From: Limisphaerales bacterium
GTDB lineage: Bacteria > Verrucomicrobiota > Verrucomicrobiia > Limisphaerales > UBA11358
Assembly (NCBI GenBank): GCA_003151855.1
Contig: PLYV01000161.1
Location: 9,667-66,340 of the forward strand
Direction: 5' to 3'
DNA: 56,674 nucleotides
The notes beneath the pieces were generated by a model, which worked only from the letters and a program-made list of their open reading frames with translations, did no database searches and was not told the DNA's origin. A program made the position numbers and the translations under genes. Positions 43,441 through 51,358 of the stretch are shown one piece after another. The stretch's first letter is position 1, and the number at the start of each line of letters is the position of its first letter.

Positions 43441-43639
43441 CAAGATTTGCCCAATTTTACCCATTTGGACCCACCTAGACTTTAGCGGACAAGTTTTTTG
43501 TTTATAGGCACTTCCACAAATTTCCACTGGAACCACACGAACTCATTTTACCCCCATTTTTGCCCGACCGTGTGAAAGCATGTGTGTAAGCAAATTGACT
43601 TTTTTGGGGACGATTTTTGGGTCTGTAATGTTCTATTTA

Positions 43640-43657
43640 ATAAGCAGTTTTGCTTAT
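43640..43657 (-). terminator. Small hairpin after the ATPase gene
   Basis: ATAAGCA-GTTT-TGCTTAT forms a seven-base-pair stem, 23 bases beyond the minus-strand stop of the ATPase gene. It is weak, with an A-rich/T-rich surround. Confidence 0.4.
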
Positions 43658-43679
43658 CAAAATGACTGAAGCAGCATCG

Positions 43680-44942
43680 TCATTTTCCCAGAATGCTGGC
43701 ATCCAAAACTTCAAACCTGACGCCCCGGAAACGACGGGACAGCGCGCACCCCTGCCAGCCATTCGCCAGATGATGCTCCAGTTGCCGGTGCTCGGCGGCA
43801 GTCAGTTTCTTAAATTTTACTTCCGACACCACGGCACTTCCTTGCTCGTCGCGGACGTAGTCAAACTCCACGTTGGCTTCCCAATACCGCGCAGCGTCCG
43901 GATGTTGCTGGCGGCAGAAATCTTCAAACACCGTTGAAGCGTGATCGTGGATCAACTTCTCCCGTTCCGTCCGGTTGTAGGTCTGCCAGCGCGTCCGATG
44001 CGGGGAATAGACTTGAAACCAGAACCGCAACGCCGGGTCTTGAATACGATAGCGCGATTTTTTCGACGAGCGCAGGCTCTCGCCGAACGGAATCTCCCGC
44101 GCCAGAATCGAAGCATCCAGCAGTTGTTGAAAGGTTCGTCCCAGATTCGTCTGCGCCGTGCCGAGTCGCGCGGCGATCTCCGAAGGTTTTTCCGCCCCCC
44201 GCCCCACCGCCTCTAAAACCGACTGGGCGGTCATGCCGGCGATGTTTTCGTCGCGCAGGATGCGCAACGGCTCGTCTTCGAGAAATGCCGACCGGCCAAA
44301 AAATAATTCGTCCGCCAAATCCAACGCCGACGCCTTCGGTTCAACAAACTCCCAGTATTTCGGGATGCCGCCAACCAGCGCGAAACGCGTGAAGGACTCG
44401 ATATCGCCCGGCTTGACGCCGCACGCTTCGCAAAATGCCCGATAGCTCATGGGTTCAACGTGGATCAATTTGCGAGCACGCTGATACAGCGGTGCGGCAC
44501 GGTTCAAGAAACAGTCATTCATCGCCCCCGCACTGGAACCCGAGAGAACCAGCGTGAACGACTTGGGGCGTTGATGATCCAGCCAGCGTTGCAACACGCT
44601 CGGCAAGGAGGGGTCGGAAGCGACCAAATAGGGAAATTCGTCAAGACACAGGATGGAATGCCCCTTCTGCATACTGACCAACTCCAGAAGTTCAACCCAG
44701 TTTTTCGGAGTGATGTTGGTTTTCAGCGCCGGGCCAATATCCCGGATCACCTGCTCGATCTGGATGGCGGTGGCGGCTTCAATCGCCTGGCTGTAAAGTC
44801 CGTTCCGGGGCTTGAGCCAGTGGGTCAACAGGCGCGTCTTGCCGACGCGGCGGCGGCCAAACACGACCAACAAGCCGCCGGTTTTGGCGGCGGAATCCAG
44901 TTCCGCCAATTCATCGGTGCGGTTTGTGAACAACAGTTCCAT
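43680..44942 (-). CDS. Archaeal-type AAA ATPase with C-terminal DUF234
   Basis: A 420-residue protein starting MELLFTNRTDELAELD at 44942. Walker A is VFGRRRVGKTRLL (residues ~27-39), Walker B HSILCLDEFPYLV, the sensor LVLSGSSAGAM. A winged-helix part follows (RGAEKPSEIAARLGTAQTNL), and the C-terminal DUF234 nuclease-like fold has WEANVEFDYV and VSEVKFKK. The family has a STAND-related P-loop and is common in mobile DNA; its action is unknown. It is the last gene of the element's minus-strand run, next to the left att site. A palindrome at 44976-45002 precedes its start and could control it. Confidence 0.82.
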   Translation of the reverse strand: MELLFTNRTDELAELDSAAKTGGLLVVFGRRRVGKTRLLTHWLKPRNGLYSQAIEAATAIQIEQVIRDIGPALKTNITPKNWVELLELVSMQKGHSILCLDEFPYLVASDPSLPSVLQRWLDHQRPKSFTLVLSGSSAGAMNDCFLNRAAPLYQRARKLIHVEPMSYRAFCEACGVKPGDIESFTRFALVGGIPKYWEFVEPKASALDLADELFFGRSAFLEDEPLRILRDENIAGMTAQSVLEAVGRGAEKPSEIAARLGTAQTNLGRTFQQLLDASILAREIPFGESLRSSKKSRYRIQDPALRFWFQVYSPHRTRWQTYNRTEREKLIHDHASTVFEDFCRQQHPDAARYWEANVEFDYVRDEQGSAVVSEVKFKKLTAAEHRQLEHHLANGWQGCALSRRFRGVRFEVLDASILGK

Positions 44943-44975
44943 ACGGAAAGCTTGCATTACAGATTATGCGTGTCA

Positions 44976-45002
44976 AACATTATGTTTATAGAGCATAATG
45001 TT
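44976..45002 (-). promoter_or_regulatory. Operator-like palindrome before the ATPase gene
   Basis: AACATTATG (44976-44984) is perfectly inverted as CATAATGTT (44994-45002) around TTTATAGAG, 34 bases upstream of the ATPase start. The nearby HTH protein is an obvious candidate binder. Its AT content could also include the -10 region. Confidence 0.5.
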
Positions 45003-45021
45003 GAGCTAGTTGTCAGCCGGC

Positions 45022-45282
45022 TTATTTTACAGTGGTTTGCTCAAGAAACCGTTCGATCTCTTTTTTTGGAATCAAAAGGTGGCGCAGTGCGCGCGACGGC
45101 CGGAGCAGTCCGCGACGGATCAACCGCCTCACGGTCTTTTCCGATATGCCCAACATCTCCGCCGTCTCCCGGACACTGAACGCCAAACGTCGCAGCAGCA
45201 ACAAATCCTTGGGCTCGCTAGAAACCGGAGTCGGCTTGTCGTTCGCATTCGCGGTTAGGGTTCCGTCAATTTCAGCATTCAT
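45022..45282 (-). CDS. Excisionase-like helix-turn-helix protein
   Basis: An 86-residue protein with a disordered N-terminus and one MerR/AlpA-type winged HTH (residues ~32-80): FSVRETAEMLGISEKTVRRL, RRGLLRPSRALRHLLIPKKE, IERFLE. Such proteins direct tyrosine recombinases toward excision or regulate element genes. It is the only obvious excisionase candidate in the window and lies between the ATPase gene and the mobilization genes on the same strand. Confidence 0.82.
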   Translation of the reverse strand: MNAEIDGTLTANANDKPTPVSSEPKDLLLLRRLAFSVRETAEMLGISEKTVRRLIRRGLLRPSRALRHLLIPKKEIERFLEQTTVK

Positions 45283-45301
45283 GGTGGTTTGCTTTCTCTA
45301 A

Positions 45302-45323
45302 CGCCCGGCGGTGTAACCGGGCG
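45302..45323 (-). terminator. Hairpin between the 94-residue gene and the HTH gene
   Basis: CGCCCGG (45302-45308) pairs with CCGGGCG (45317-45323), and CGCCCGG occurs again near 45350. The G/C-rich stems lie in the 86-base gap and may terminate or pause the long minus-strand transcript. Confidence 0.4.
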
Positions 45324-45368
45324 GAAGACTGTTGGCCTCCCGCCCGGCTTGCCGCCCTCACATTCATA

Positions 45369-45653
45369 TTATTGAGCGGGAGTTGTTGCGGTGGTTTCCT
45401 CTTTTGTTTTTTTGACCGACGACGCTGCCCATTGTTCCTGCTGGTGAATCCAGGAATGGGCTTGATCGGCAACTTTGGCCAAGGGCAACAAGTCGTCGCG
45501 ACCGAAGTATTCGGTGGACTTCCATGCGTCTCCGTCCTTGTAAATGCGACTGAACTTCACGCTGAAGCGGGTGTCGCCGGTTTCTGTGGAGTTCCTCCAG
45601 ATTGCCGCTTTTACAACGCCAAGCCGGACCTCATGTGTTGGTTTATCTTTCAT
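45369..45653 (-). CDS. Small mobile-element protein
   Basis: A 94-residue soluble protein, MKDKPTHEVRLGVVKAAIWR, with an antiparallel strand set (RFSVKFSRIYKDGD, WKSTEYFGRDDLLPLAKVAD) and a helix with QAHSWIHQQEQ, then a Lys/Thr-rich tail. I recognise it as a recurring hypothetical of mobilizable elements rather than a named family. Single-stranded DNA or relaxosome binding is possible but not shown. It follows the membrane-protein gene by 55 bases. Confidence 0.6.
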   Translation of the reverse strand: MKDKPTHEVRLGVVKAAIWRNSTETGDTRFSVKFSRIYKDGDAWKSTEYFGRDDLLPLAKVADQAHSWIHQQEQWAASSVKKTKEETTATTPAQ

Positions 45654-45708
45654 TGTTTTGTTTTTGTTTGGTTATGTGCGTCGGGAAATGGTTTTGATTT
45701 GCTAAATT

Positions 45709-46518
45709 TTATCGGCGTGGGGATTTAATCCTTGGCAAATGGGCCAATGGCCCGCCGTATTCATGTGAACCGGAGTTGCTTTGGGAAGCACGACTGTTTG
45801 AGTTGGGAGCAGTGCTGTTGGCTGGTGTGATTATTTGACGGAGTGCCGGATCCAGATTTCCAAAAATCTGTTCGTGTGACTGCGGTAGTTGTGACTGTGG
45901 CGGTTCTGAAGCTTGTCCCATGCTGACGGGTATTGCGCCGGTAGCCGCGCGTGCTCTTGGGACGGTGCGCTGCCTGACGGCCTCATTTAATTGTTCACCT
46001 TCAACCCGAGTATCGAGGACATCCATGAGGTGATGCCACTTCTTCCATGAAGAAACCGCTCTCTTGAAAAACAGACTCAAGGCAGACAATTGAAACCAGA
46101 TTGCCAGCGCGTCATCGTGGGAAACCAAAAGTAGTCCGACGACCAACAGGAATCCCGGCTCAAGAATCAAATCAACCACCATCGGCTTCGCACAAAAGCG
46201 ATGCCAGAACGGCCACGGAGCTCCGCTAGAATAACTGTGAACGGATGAGTTCTGCCGGCGAAGCATCGAAACGATGTGAAAACAAACCAACGCAAAGTAA
46301 CAGCCCAGATAGAAATTAAGGAATGGTGATTTGATCTGGCCAAAACATCCAACCACGGTCGCGTAGATGAAAAAAATCAGAAAGCTGACTACTATGTCAT
46401 TCATATAGCGGATGCCGAAGGTGTGACGACAAAACACCTCCGCGCTTACCGCCAGATAACGGTAGAAGACTTTAGCGCTGGCTAAAGCCCACTTTGATAT
46501 GGTTTTTATTTGTGGCAT
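45709..46518 (-). CDS. Element-encoded membrane protein
   Basis: A 269-residue protein. I chose the ATG at 46518 (MPQIKTISKWALASAKVFYR), which has GGAAGGA upstream and lies inside the end of the coupling-protein gene (47-base overlap). It has about four membrane segments (VVSFLIFFIYATVVGCFG, LNFYLGCYFALVCFHIVSML, the LEPGFLLVVGLLLV region and the following LAIWFQLSALSLFF). A cytoplasmic C-terminal part is rich in Gln, Ser, Pro and Asn. The overlap suggests partnership with the TraG/VirD4-like protein, perhaps supplying the membrane anchor that the latter lacks. Confidence 0.65.
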   Translation of the reverse strand: MPQIKTISKWALASAKVFYRYLAVSAEVFCRHTFGIRYMNDIVVSFLIFFIYATVVGCFGQIKSPFLNFYLGCYFALVCFHIVSMLRRQNSSVHSYSSGAPWPFWHRFCAKPMVVDLILEPGFLLVVGLLLVSHDDALAIWFQLSALSLFFKRAVSSWKKWHHLMDVLDTRVEGEQLNEAVRQRTVPRARAATGAIPVSMGQASEPPQSQLPQSHEQIFGNLDPALRQIITPANSTAPNSNSRASQSNSGSHEYGGPLAHLPRIKSPRR

Positions 46519-47929
46519 GCCAAATCCTTCCGCCTTGGAACGCGATTGCTTCGACGCAGTAACCATGTTCCGGCCCGCCTTTGCGCAGGCTGGTAAACTC
46601 TCCCGGCAACACCTCGGAATCGAGTGAGTCGCTGGCTCCATAATTCCGCGAAACCGTCTGACGACCGGGACTGTCCGAAGTGGATGCACTGGCGGAAGCA
46701 CGCATTTGCCAGCTCTTGGAAAAGAGATCGGAACTCCAGTTGTTTGTCAGCGTGTCTCCGTTGGCGTGAAATAATTTCGTCTGGAGATTACCCATCACGC
46801 TGTGGGTTTCAGACTGGCCGATGTGGGCATAATACGCCCCGATGTTTTGACTTAGATAAATGGTCGCGATCCGGGAACTGCGGGCGGTTGACTGAAATTC
46901 AGCGTCACGCGGCGAAACAAAAAACTGGGCTTCGTCGGCCCACAGAAAAGCAACGCGGCCATGCTTACGGACATCCCGGCGTTCGCTGGCCCGCTGCCAG
47001 ACAAACTTCATCAACATTTGGGCGAGTTGCCCCACCTCGGCGAATTCCTTGACCGGCAAATCGAGCACCAAGATTGCGCCCTCATGCGTCACCTCGGGCA
47101 CAATATTTGTGGTCGTGCAAAACAGTTCACGGAGCGCCCCACGCAAAAACAAATCCAGCATACTGGTCAGGTTGGTGACGATGATGCTGCGCGTTTTTGA
47201 TGACAGCGCGGGAAATTCCCGGAGCCAATATTTTACCGCAAGGGCAAAGTCGTTGGCCTGCCGATCCGTTTTTGGTTTGGCTTCACCTTCCTTAACGCAA
47301 CGCCAGCAAAGCGAAGATTCCTGCCACGCCGGATCATTGACTTCTTCGGGCGTGGTGGGCGCTGACACCAGCAGATCGTAAATCTCCTGCAACATCAGCC
47401 GTCCCCGGGCGATAATCATCAACTCAAAACAATTCCGCAGAAGTTGCTTGGTCGTGCGTTCCCAAAAATCGTGATTGTTGCCGCCCCGACCGCGTTCCGC
47501 GACTTCCAGCGTGCTCGAAAACAGACGCACCAAGTTTTCAGTCAGGCCGGCTCCGGCACCTGGCCGTGACAACTCGTAGCTAAGAAAATTAAATCTCCAT
47601 GGTTCGGTGGGCGAAAAAATGATAAGTGATTTCGACCGGTTTGTTTCCTGACAATAGCGCTTCCATAAAGACACCTCGTCAGTTTTGGCACAGAGCACCA
47701 ACCCGCCACAACCTGCCCGAAGCAATGATTTGGCGATAGCCGCCCCACTACCGCTGGTTTTTCCTGAACCCGTGGCACCAAAGACGGCGGTGCCTTCACA
47801 GGCATCGCGGACAGTCCATTGATCACGCGGCCCAAATTGCAAAAGGGGAACGTCTAGCTGGTCAACCGGTTTGGGGGCGGGTGTTGCAGCCGGCGGTAAT
47901 CCTGCGAGCATTTGGAAAAAGTTTTTCAT
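46472..47929 (-). CDS. Type IV coupling protein, TraG/VirD4-like
   Basis: A 485-residue P-loop ATPase of the FtsK/HerA class. Walker A is GATGSGKTSGSG (residues ~51-62), Walker B VAFLWADEAQFF near 325. Coupling-protein features follow: LSQNIGAYYAHIGQSETHSV, LQTKLFHANGDTLTNNW. Unlike VirD4 it lacks N-terminal membrane segments, so the overlapping downstream membrane protein may anchor it. It passes relaxase-bound DNA to a conjugation channel. No channel genes are present, so the element should be mobilizable and borrow a helper's secretion system. ATGA overlap with the relaxase gene. Confidence 0.85.
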   Translation of the reverse strand: MKNFFQMLAGLPPAATPAPKPVDQLDVPLLQFGPRDQWTVRDACEGTAVFGATGSGKTSGSGAAIAKSLLRAGCGGLVLCAKTDEVSLWKRYCQETNRSKSLIIFSPTEPWRFNFLSYELSRPGAGAGLTENLVRLFSSTLEVAERGRGGNNHDFWERTTKQLLRNCFELMIIARGRLMLQEIYDLLVSAPTTPEEVNDPAWQESSLCWRCVKEGEAKPKTDRQANDFALAVKYWLREFPALSSKTRSIIVTNLTSMLDLFLRGALRELFCTTTNIVPEVTHEGAILVLDLPVKEFAEVGQLAQMLMKFVWQRASERRDVRKHGRVAFLWADEAQFFVSPRDAEFQSTARSSRIATIYLSQNIGAYYAHIGQSETHSVMGNLQTKLFHANGDTLTNNWSSDLFSKSWQMRASASASTSDSPGRQTVSRNYGASDSLDSEVLPGEFTSLRKGGPEHGYCVEAIAFQGGRIWHATNKNHIKVGFSQR

Positions 47930-49089
47930 CGGTCGTTAAGGGTCATATCCATTTCAATTTCCAGACCGCGCACGCGGGTCGGTTTTGTTTTCTCAGCCCC
48001 ATTCTGTTGGCGGGCTGGAATGCCATATTTTTTCAATAACGGATTAATTTCCACTGGAGACGAAGCCGGTAGAACAGATTTCGCTGTATTCGGCAGCGCG
48101 GGAACTGCCGTTGTCATGCGTTCCAACGAACTCACTTTTTGTTCAAGATTGATTGCAAGTGTTCGATACGCCCGTTCAAACCTTGCATGCGAAGATTCAA
48201 GACTTCCACATGCTTGACGCCATCGTTCAGTTGCCTGCTCAAGTTCGCCAGCGTAACGGCAAACTGCCGGTCGCGCTCCTGATATTGGGATTCGAGCCGG
48301 TTGAGCGAATTCAGGAGATGACGTTCTAGCTCGGTCATAAATTGGAGAAAAGTTTTGTGATTCAGGAACGGGTGTGGGGTAGCGTTCTTGATGATACGCC
48401 GCCCGGCGTTCGACCAACTTTTGCAACTGCGCTTCCAGCAACCTGGCCCGTTCCGGGTTCGGCGTTCCTTTGGCTGCCCGGAGATTGATAATTTTACTGG
48501 CATCCTGCTTGGCTGCTTGAATCTTTGCCCGATGGCTGGGTTCGCGTTCTTTGCGTGCCCGCGCCGGATCGGACGGGTCGGCCAAACCATACTCCGCGTT
48601 AATTTTCGACCGGAGCGTGTCGAACAATTCGCGGGTGGATTTCCGGGGCGGAGCGATGTTGAGACTTTTGCCAGTCACCAAATCCAAGCGCGGGGTCAGG
48701 AAATGCAACTCGTGCCGGTGCGCTTTGGTATGCTGGTGCCGGACCCAAAGAATTTCATACCGGTCGGAATTCAGGCCGGCGAACGCGGCCTGCTCAAATT
48801 CGGTGATGATTTTTTCTTCCATCGCCGGAGTGATGATTTCGTTCGGGCTGAAACTCAAAACGCCGGAGGTGTATTTGTGTTTGAATTTGACGGAGTCAAT
48901 CAGTTCCTTAATCCGGTCAGGGTCACCCCGCACGACCACCGGAAACGGCTCCCGGCGGACACCCTTTTTGCCCTTACCGCCTGTCAGGTAGCCGACCGGA
49001 GCGTTGCTGACCTGAACCGTCTCGGCGGTGAGATAATCCACCGGACGGGCGGCCTTGCCAGTTCCGTGTTTTGAAAATCCGATCAACAT
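47926..49089 (-). CDS. ColE1 MbeA-type relaxase
   Basis: A 387-residue mobilization nuclease. It begins MLIGFSKHGTGKAARPVDYL like MbeA, and continues DPDRIKELIDSVKFKHKYTS, GVLSFSPNEIITPAMEEKII, then EILWVRHQHTKAHRHELHF and LTPRLDLVTGKSLNI, the metal/active region. ColE1 relaxases have an HEN motif here; the third residue is His (ELHF for ELNF), so the triad would be H-E-H. The C-terminal half is an Arg/Ala/Pro-rich coiled segment. It overlaps the MobC-like gene by seven bases upstream and the coupling-protein gene by four downstream. A second gene is nested in its 3' part. Confidence 0.85.
   Translation of the reverse strand: MLIGFSKHGTGKAARPVDYLTAETVQVSNAPVGYLTGGKGKKGVRREPFPVVVRGDPDRIKELIDSVKFKHKYTSGVLSFSPNEIITPAMEEKIITEFEQAAFAGLNSDRYEILWVRHQHTKAHRHELHFLTPRLDLVTGKSLNIAPPRKSTRELFDTLRSKINAEYGLADPSDPARARKEREPSHRAKIQAAKQDASKIINLRAAKGTPNPERARLLEAQLQKLVERRAAYHQERYPTPVPESQNFSPIYDRARTSSPEFAQPARIPISGARPAVCRYAGELEQATERWRQACGSLESSHARFERAYRTLAINLEQKVSSLERMTTAVPALPNTAKSVLPASSPVEINPLLKKYGIPARQQNGAEKTKPTRVRGLEIEMDMTLNDR
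48132..48338 (-). CDS. Nested MbeD/MobD-like mobilization protein
   Basis: A 68-residue frame lies completely inside the relaxase gene, in another frame on the same strand. It starts MTELERHLLNSLNRLESQYQ and continues RDRQFAVTLANLSRQLNDGV, a helical coiled-coil pattern with clear resemblance to MbeD/MobD (MTELE..LL.AL..L...Y). In ColE1-type plasmids mbeD (and mbeB) are nested inside mbeA in exactly this way. Function there: mobilization accessory and entry exclusion. No good ribosome site is visible upstream (CTCCAATTT), so expression is uncertain. Confidence 0.6.
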   Translation of the reverse strand: MTELERHLLNSLNRLESQYQERDRQFAVTLANLSRQLNDGVKHVEVLNLRMQGLNGRIEHLQSILNKK

Positions 49090-49394
49090 GGAATTTTGGT
49101 TTTGCTGAGCCGGTGAATGGCCCAGTTAAGCTGCCGATCGATGGTGATGAGCCAAGCCAGAATCTCGACCGCCCGGCCGGCTGGAAAATGCTTCGTCTCA
49201 CGGGCGATAAAACTTAAATTCCGGCTCAACCGGGCAAGCTCGCGCAACGCCTCCCATCGCATCTCCTTGTCACCGTGCTTGAGCAGATGACGACGAACCA
49301 AAGCGGAGACGCCGCCGACGGCCTTACCCATGCGGGTAAGGGCCGCATGTTCGGCATCATTGACTCGGATTTTGACCACCCGTTTGCGACCCAT
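49083..49394 (-). CDS. MobC/MbeC-like relaxosome accessory protein
   Basis: A 103-residue basic protein. I chose the ATG at 49394 (MGRKRVVKIRVNDAEHAALT); the open frame to 49505 runs through the candidate oriT. The pattern KIRVNDAEHAALTRMGKAVG followed by GVSALVRRHLL is a ribbon-helix-helix as in MbeC. A helical C-terminal part (LRELARLSRNLSFIARETKH, LAWLITIDRQLNWAIHRL) probably binds the relaxase. It overlaps the relaxase start by seven bases, the ColE1 order mbeC-mbeA. No strong ribosome site. Confidence 0.75.
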   Translation of the reverse strand: MGRKRVVKIRVNDAEHAALTRMGKAVGGVSALVRRHLLKHGDKEMRWEALRELARLSRNLSFIARETKHFPAGRAVEILAWLITIDRQLNWAIHRLSKTKIPC

Positions 49395-49411
49395 TTTGAA
49401 TGGTTTGACCA

Positions 49412-49456
49412 CAAGGCGCACACACACCCCGCTGTGGCCACGGCGGGGTAGCCTTG
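49412..49456. other. Candidate origin of transfer
   Basis: Just upstream of the MobC-like gene, CAAGGC (49412-49417) and GCCTTG (49451-49456) enclose ACCCCGCTGTGG / CCACGGCGGGGT, a near-perfect inverted repeat with one mismatch. It occupies the place where ColE1-type elements hold oriT. The nick site cannot be read from sequence, and the element might use another site. Confidence 0.45.
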
Positions 49457-49520
49457 TTTGGCCAAAAATATGTGACTTTTCTAACGCTTGTTTTGGGGTG
49501 GTCATATCCGGGTTTTTGTT

Positions 49521-50528
49521 TCAGGAATTGATGATGCGCGTGTCTGCAAAGGCACCGATGCGCTGGGTCAAATTCCCGGTGCCGCCGCAGTCCGGACAGG
49601 GCCGGGAATAGCCGGTGTTGGGGTGCTCTGGAATCTGGCGACGCCAGATGGTTTCGCCGAAGAAGATTTGGTCGGAATTGGCGGCTGAAAACGCTTGGCT
49701 AAAATTGTTCAGGCCAAGCAATTTTTCAGCGTCAGGGTGACACCGGATTTGAACCAAATTCCGGTCGCCAATCCGGGCAAGCAGGTCACCCCAACGCGGC
49801 TGTTCCGTTCCGTGATGTAGGATGGCCATTTCGATGTCCGTGCACAGCGCATTTATCTTGCCCGATGACGATATGGGGCTACCGGCCGAGCCGACCGGAT
49901 TTTTGAACCCATGATTCAAATATGCTTCGTAGCGACTGCTGAGGATGCAGCGATGACAGGCTCGGACGGTCACCGGATGTGTGAACGTAATCTCGCTGGC
50001 GAGCCCTTCCGCATAGTGCTGGCAACAGATGCTCGGAATGCCAAAATGCAGGGCCAGTGAATTGACCCTGGCCTGACAAAAAAAGTCGTCGGTTGCACCG
50101 ACCAGAACCGTTTGGCTGGCTCCCGGCGCCAGTGCGGATGTTGCGGAGTCAACGAACGGATCGAAGGCGAGGCGCTTGATGTCGTCGTCCGTCAAATCGT
50201 GGAACGATCCATAGATGGCCTGGACAGCGACCGCCGGATTAATGGCACGCAGGCGCTCGGCCATCACCACCACTTTGGGTCGGCCGATGTCCGGCACGAG
50301 GTAGCCCTGTGTGGCTACATTCGAGCGCTCGACGACATCCTTGTCGACCAATGTGAATTGACCGACACCGGAGCGGGCAGAATTTTCCAGTGCGCCGGTC
50401 GCGCTACCGACACCGATTTGAACCCTCCGAGACTTGGCGAGGATCTCAAGATTGTTGACGCTGGCGACCCGGGCGAAGATTTCGGTGTCGATTTTGAACG
50501 GAGCATTTTCGGGGAAAATATTTTTCAT
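49521..50528 (-). CDS. ThiF/E1-like adenylating enzyme
   Basis: A 335-residue protein starting at MKNIFPENAPFKIDTEIFAR (ATG at 50528, overlapping the JAB stop by four bases); the open frame extends 73 codons upstream. Residues ~30-180 are the ThiF/E1 Rossmann domain: QIGVGSATGALENSARSGVG, QFTLVDKDVVERSNVATQGY, DIGRPKVVVMAERLRAINP and a GATDDFF segment. Two CxxC pairs (CHRC near 210, CPDC near 310) probably bind zinc. It would adenylate a C-terminal carboxylate of a ubiquitin-like or peptide partner. Together with the JAMM protein and two small partners it suggests a modification/removal module. Confidence 0.82.
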   Translation of the reverse strand: MKNIFPENAPFKIDTEIFARVASVNNLEILAKSRRVQIGVGSATGALENSARSGVGQFTLVDKDVVERSNVATQGYLVPDIGRPKVVVMAERLRAINPAVAVQAIYGSFHDLTDDDIKRLAFDPFVDSATSALAPGASQTVLVGATDDFFCQARVNSLALHFGIPSICCQHYAEGLASEITFTHPVTVRACHRCILSSRYEAYLNHGFKNPVGSAGSPISSSGKINALCTDIEMAILHHGTEQPRWGDLLARIGDRNLVQIRCHPDAEKLLGLNNFSQAFSAANSDQIFFGETIWRRQIPEHPNTGYSRPCPDCGGTGNLTQRIGAFADTRIINS

Positions 50529-51043
50529 GATATTAATTGGCGAGTGGCGGTGACTGTGATGTTTATTTCGGGAATGATTTTTTTCATTTTTCCGGCATTC
50601 AAGGGAACGCGCCAGATGGCAACCTCGCCGCCGGTCGGGGTGGCGACAAAAACCCGTATCCGAAACGGTGAGCCGGTGGCGGAGGAATTGACGATGGGGA
50701 TGATTAGAAACGGCAGTTCTGGATTCGCGGCGAATATTTTGCGGCAATAATATTTGTCACCACCGCTCGGATAATGGAGTCCGGCTGGATGGCTGTGAAC
50801 AAATCCCATCATGTCCATTCCCTCGGCATTAAGTTTGACGAGCAGCCGATTGAGCGTGACGGTGTCGGGGGAATAGCCAACCGACGAACATTTGGCCCGC
50901 GTATCGAAATGAAAAAAGGTGATGACTCCAGTTTTGCGGCTACCGGCCAGCAAACCGCCTGATTCCGGTGGCAGGGTGCCGATCGTTTTGCGAATGGCGT
51001 TGAAAACCGCAATGGAAAAAATTGGTATCTTTGGTGCCTTCAT
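50525..51043 (-). CDS. JAB/JAMM metallopeptidase
   Basis: A 172-residue protein, ATG at 51043 (MKAPKIPIFSIAVFNAIRKT). It has the complete JAMM signature: ESGGLLAG with the catalytic Glu, GFVHSHPAGLHYPSGGD fitting HxHx7Sx2D, and flanking strands (ITFFHFDTRA, FRIRVFVATP). JAMM enzymes cleave isopeptide bonds or process ubiquitin-like C-termini. ATGA overlap with the ThiF-like gene and an 11-base gap after the upstream small gene suggest strict co-expression. It could be a deconjugase or a maturase. Confidence 0.85.
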   Translation of the reverse strand: MKAPKIPIFSIAVFNAIRKTIGTLPPESGGLLAGSRKTGVITFFHFDTRAKCSSVGYSPDTVTLNRLLVKLNAEGMDMMGFVHSHPAGLHYPSGGDKYYCRKIFAANPELPFLIIPIVNSSATGSPFRIRVFVATPTGGEVAIWRVPLNAGKMKKIIPEINITVTATRQLIS

Positions 51044-51054
51044 AAATTTGATTT

Positions 51055-51345
51055 TTAATTTCCGGGAAAGCCCTGGCCGGTGATGATGTATTGCTCCGTA
51101 AAATCCGCCCACAGGCCTGCGACGTTTTTGGCGACGGTTATATTTGGCATCAGCCCGGTCCAACAGACGAGACGATCATCGCCTTCACGAATCCGATGTG
51201 TCGTGTGCGGGTCGTCCGGGCGACCGCCGTAATCTGGCTGGTCGAGGATGAAAATAACGTAAGTCGCTTCCTGTCCTTTCATCCGTTGTTCAAAACCAAA
51301 TGTAAACTTGGTTCCCAATTTGGTGATGTATTGGTCGGTTGTCAT
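51055..51345 (-). CDS. Small protein of the ThiF-JAB operon, paralogue 1
   Basis: A 96-residue protein, ATG at 51345 (MTTDQYITKLGTKFTFGFEQ). The central block ILDQPDYGGRPDDPHTTHRI and REGDDRLVCWTG, then ADFTEQYIITGQGF, is closely shared with the adjacent 98-residue protein. The layout, strands with an HTTHR turn, a C/N-W pair and a long helix, recalls a minimal ubiquitin-conjugating (E2) fold, but I do not claim it. A single Cys sits at the place where the paralogue has Asn. No C-terminal Gly-Gly. Confidence 0.6.
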   Translation of the reverse strand: MTTDQYITKLGTKFTFGFEQRMKGQEATYVIFILDQPDYGGRPDDPHTTHRIREGDDRLVCWTGLMPNITVAKNVAGLWADFTEQYIITGQGFPGN

Positions 51346-51358
51346 AATCCCGGGTGGA

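Noticed and set aside
43441-43680. A group I intron in the tRNA anticodon loop
   Set aside because: No 3' half of the tRNA follows within the expected few hundred bases, and mobile-element genes start instead.
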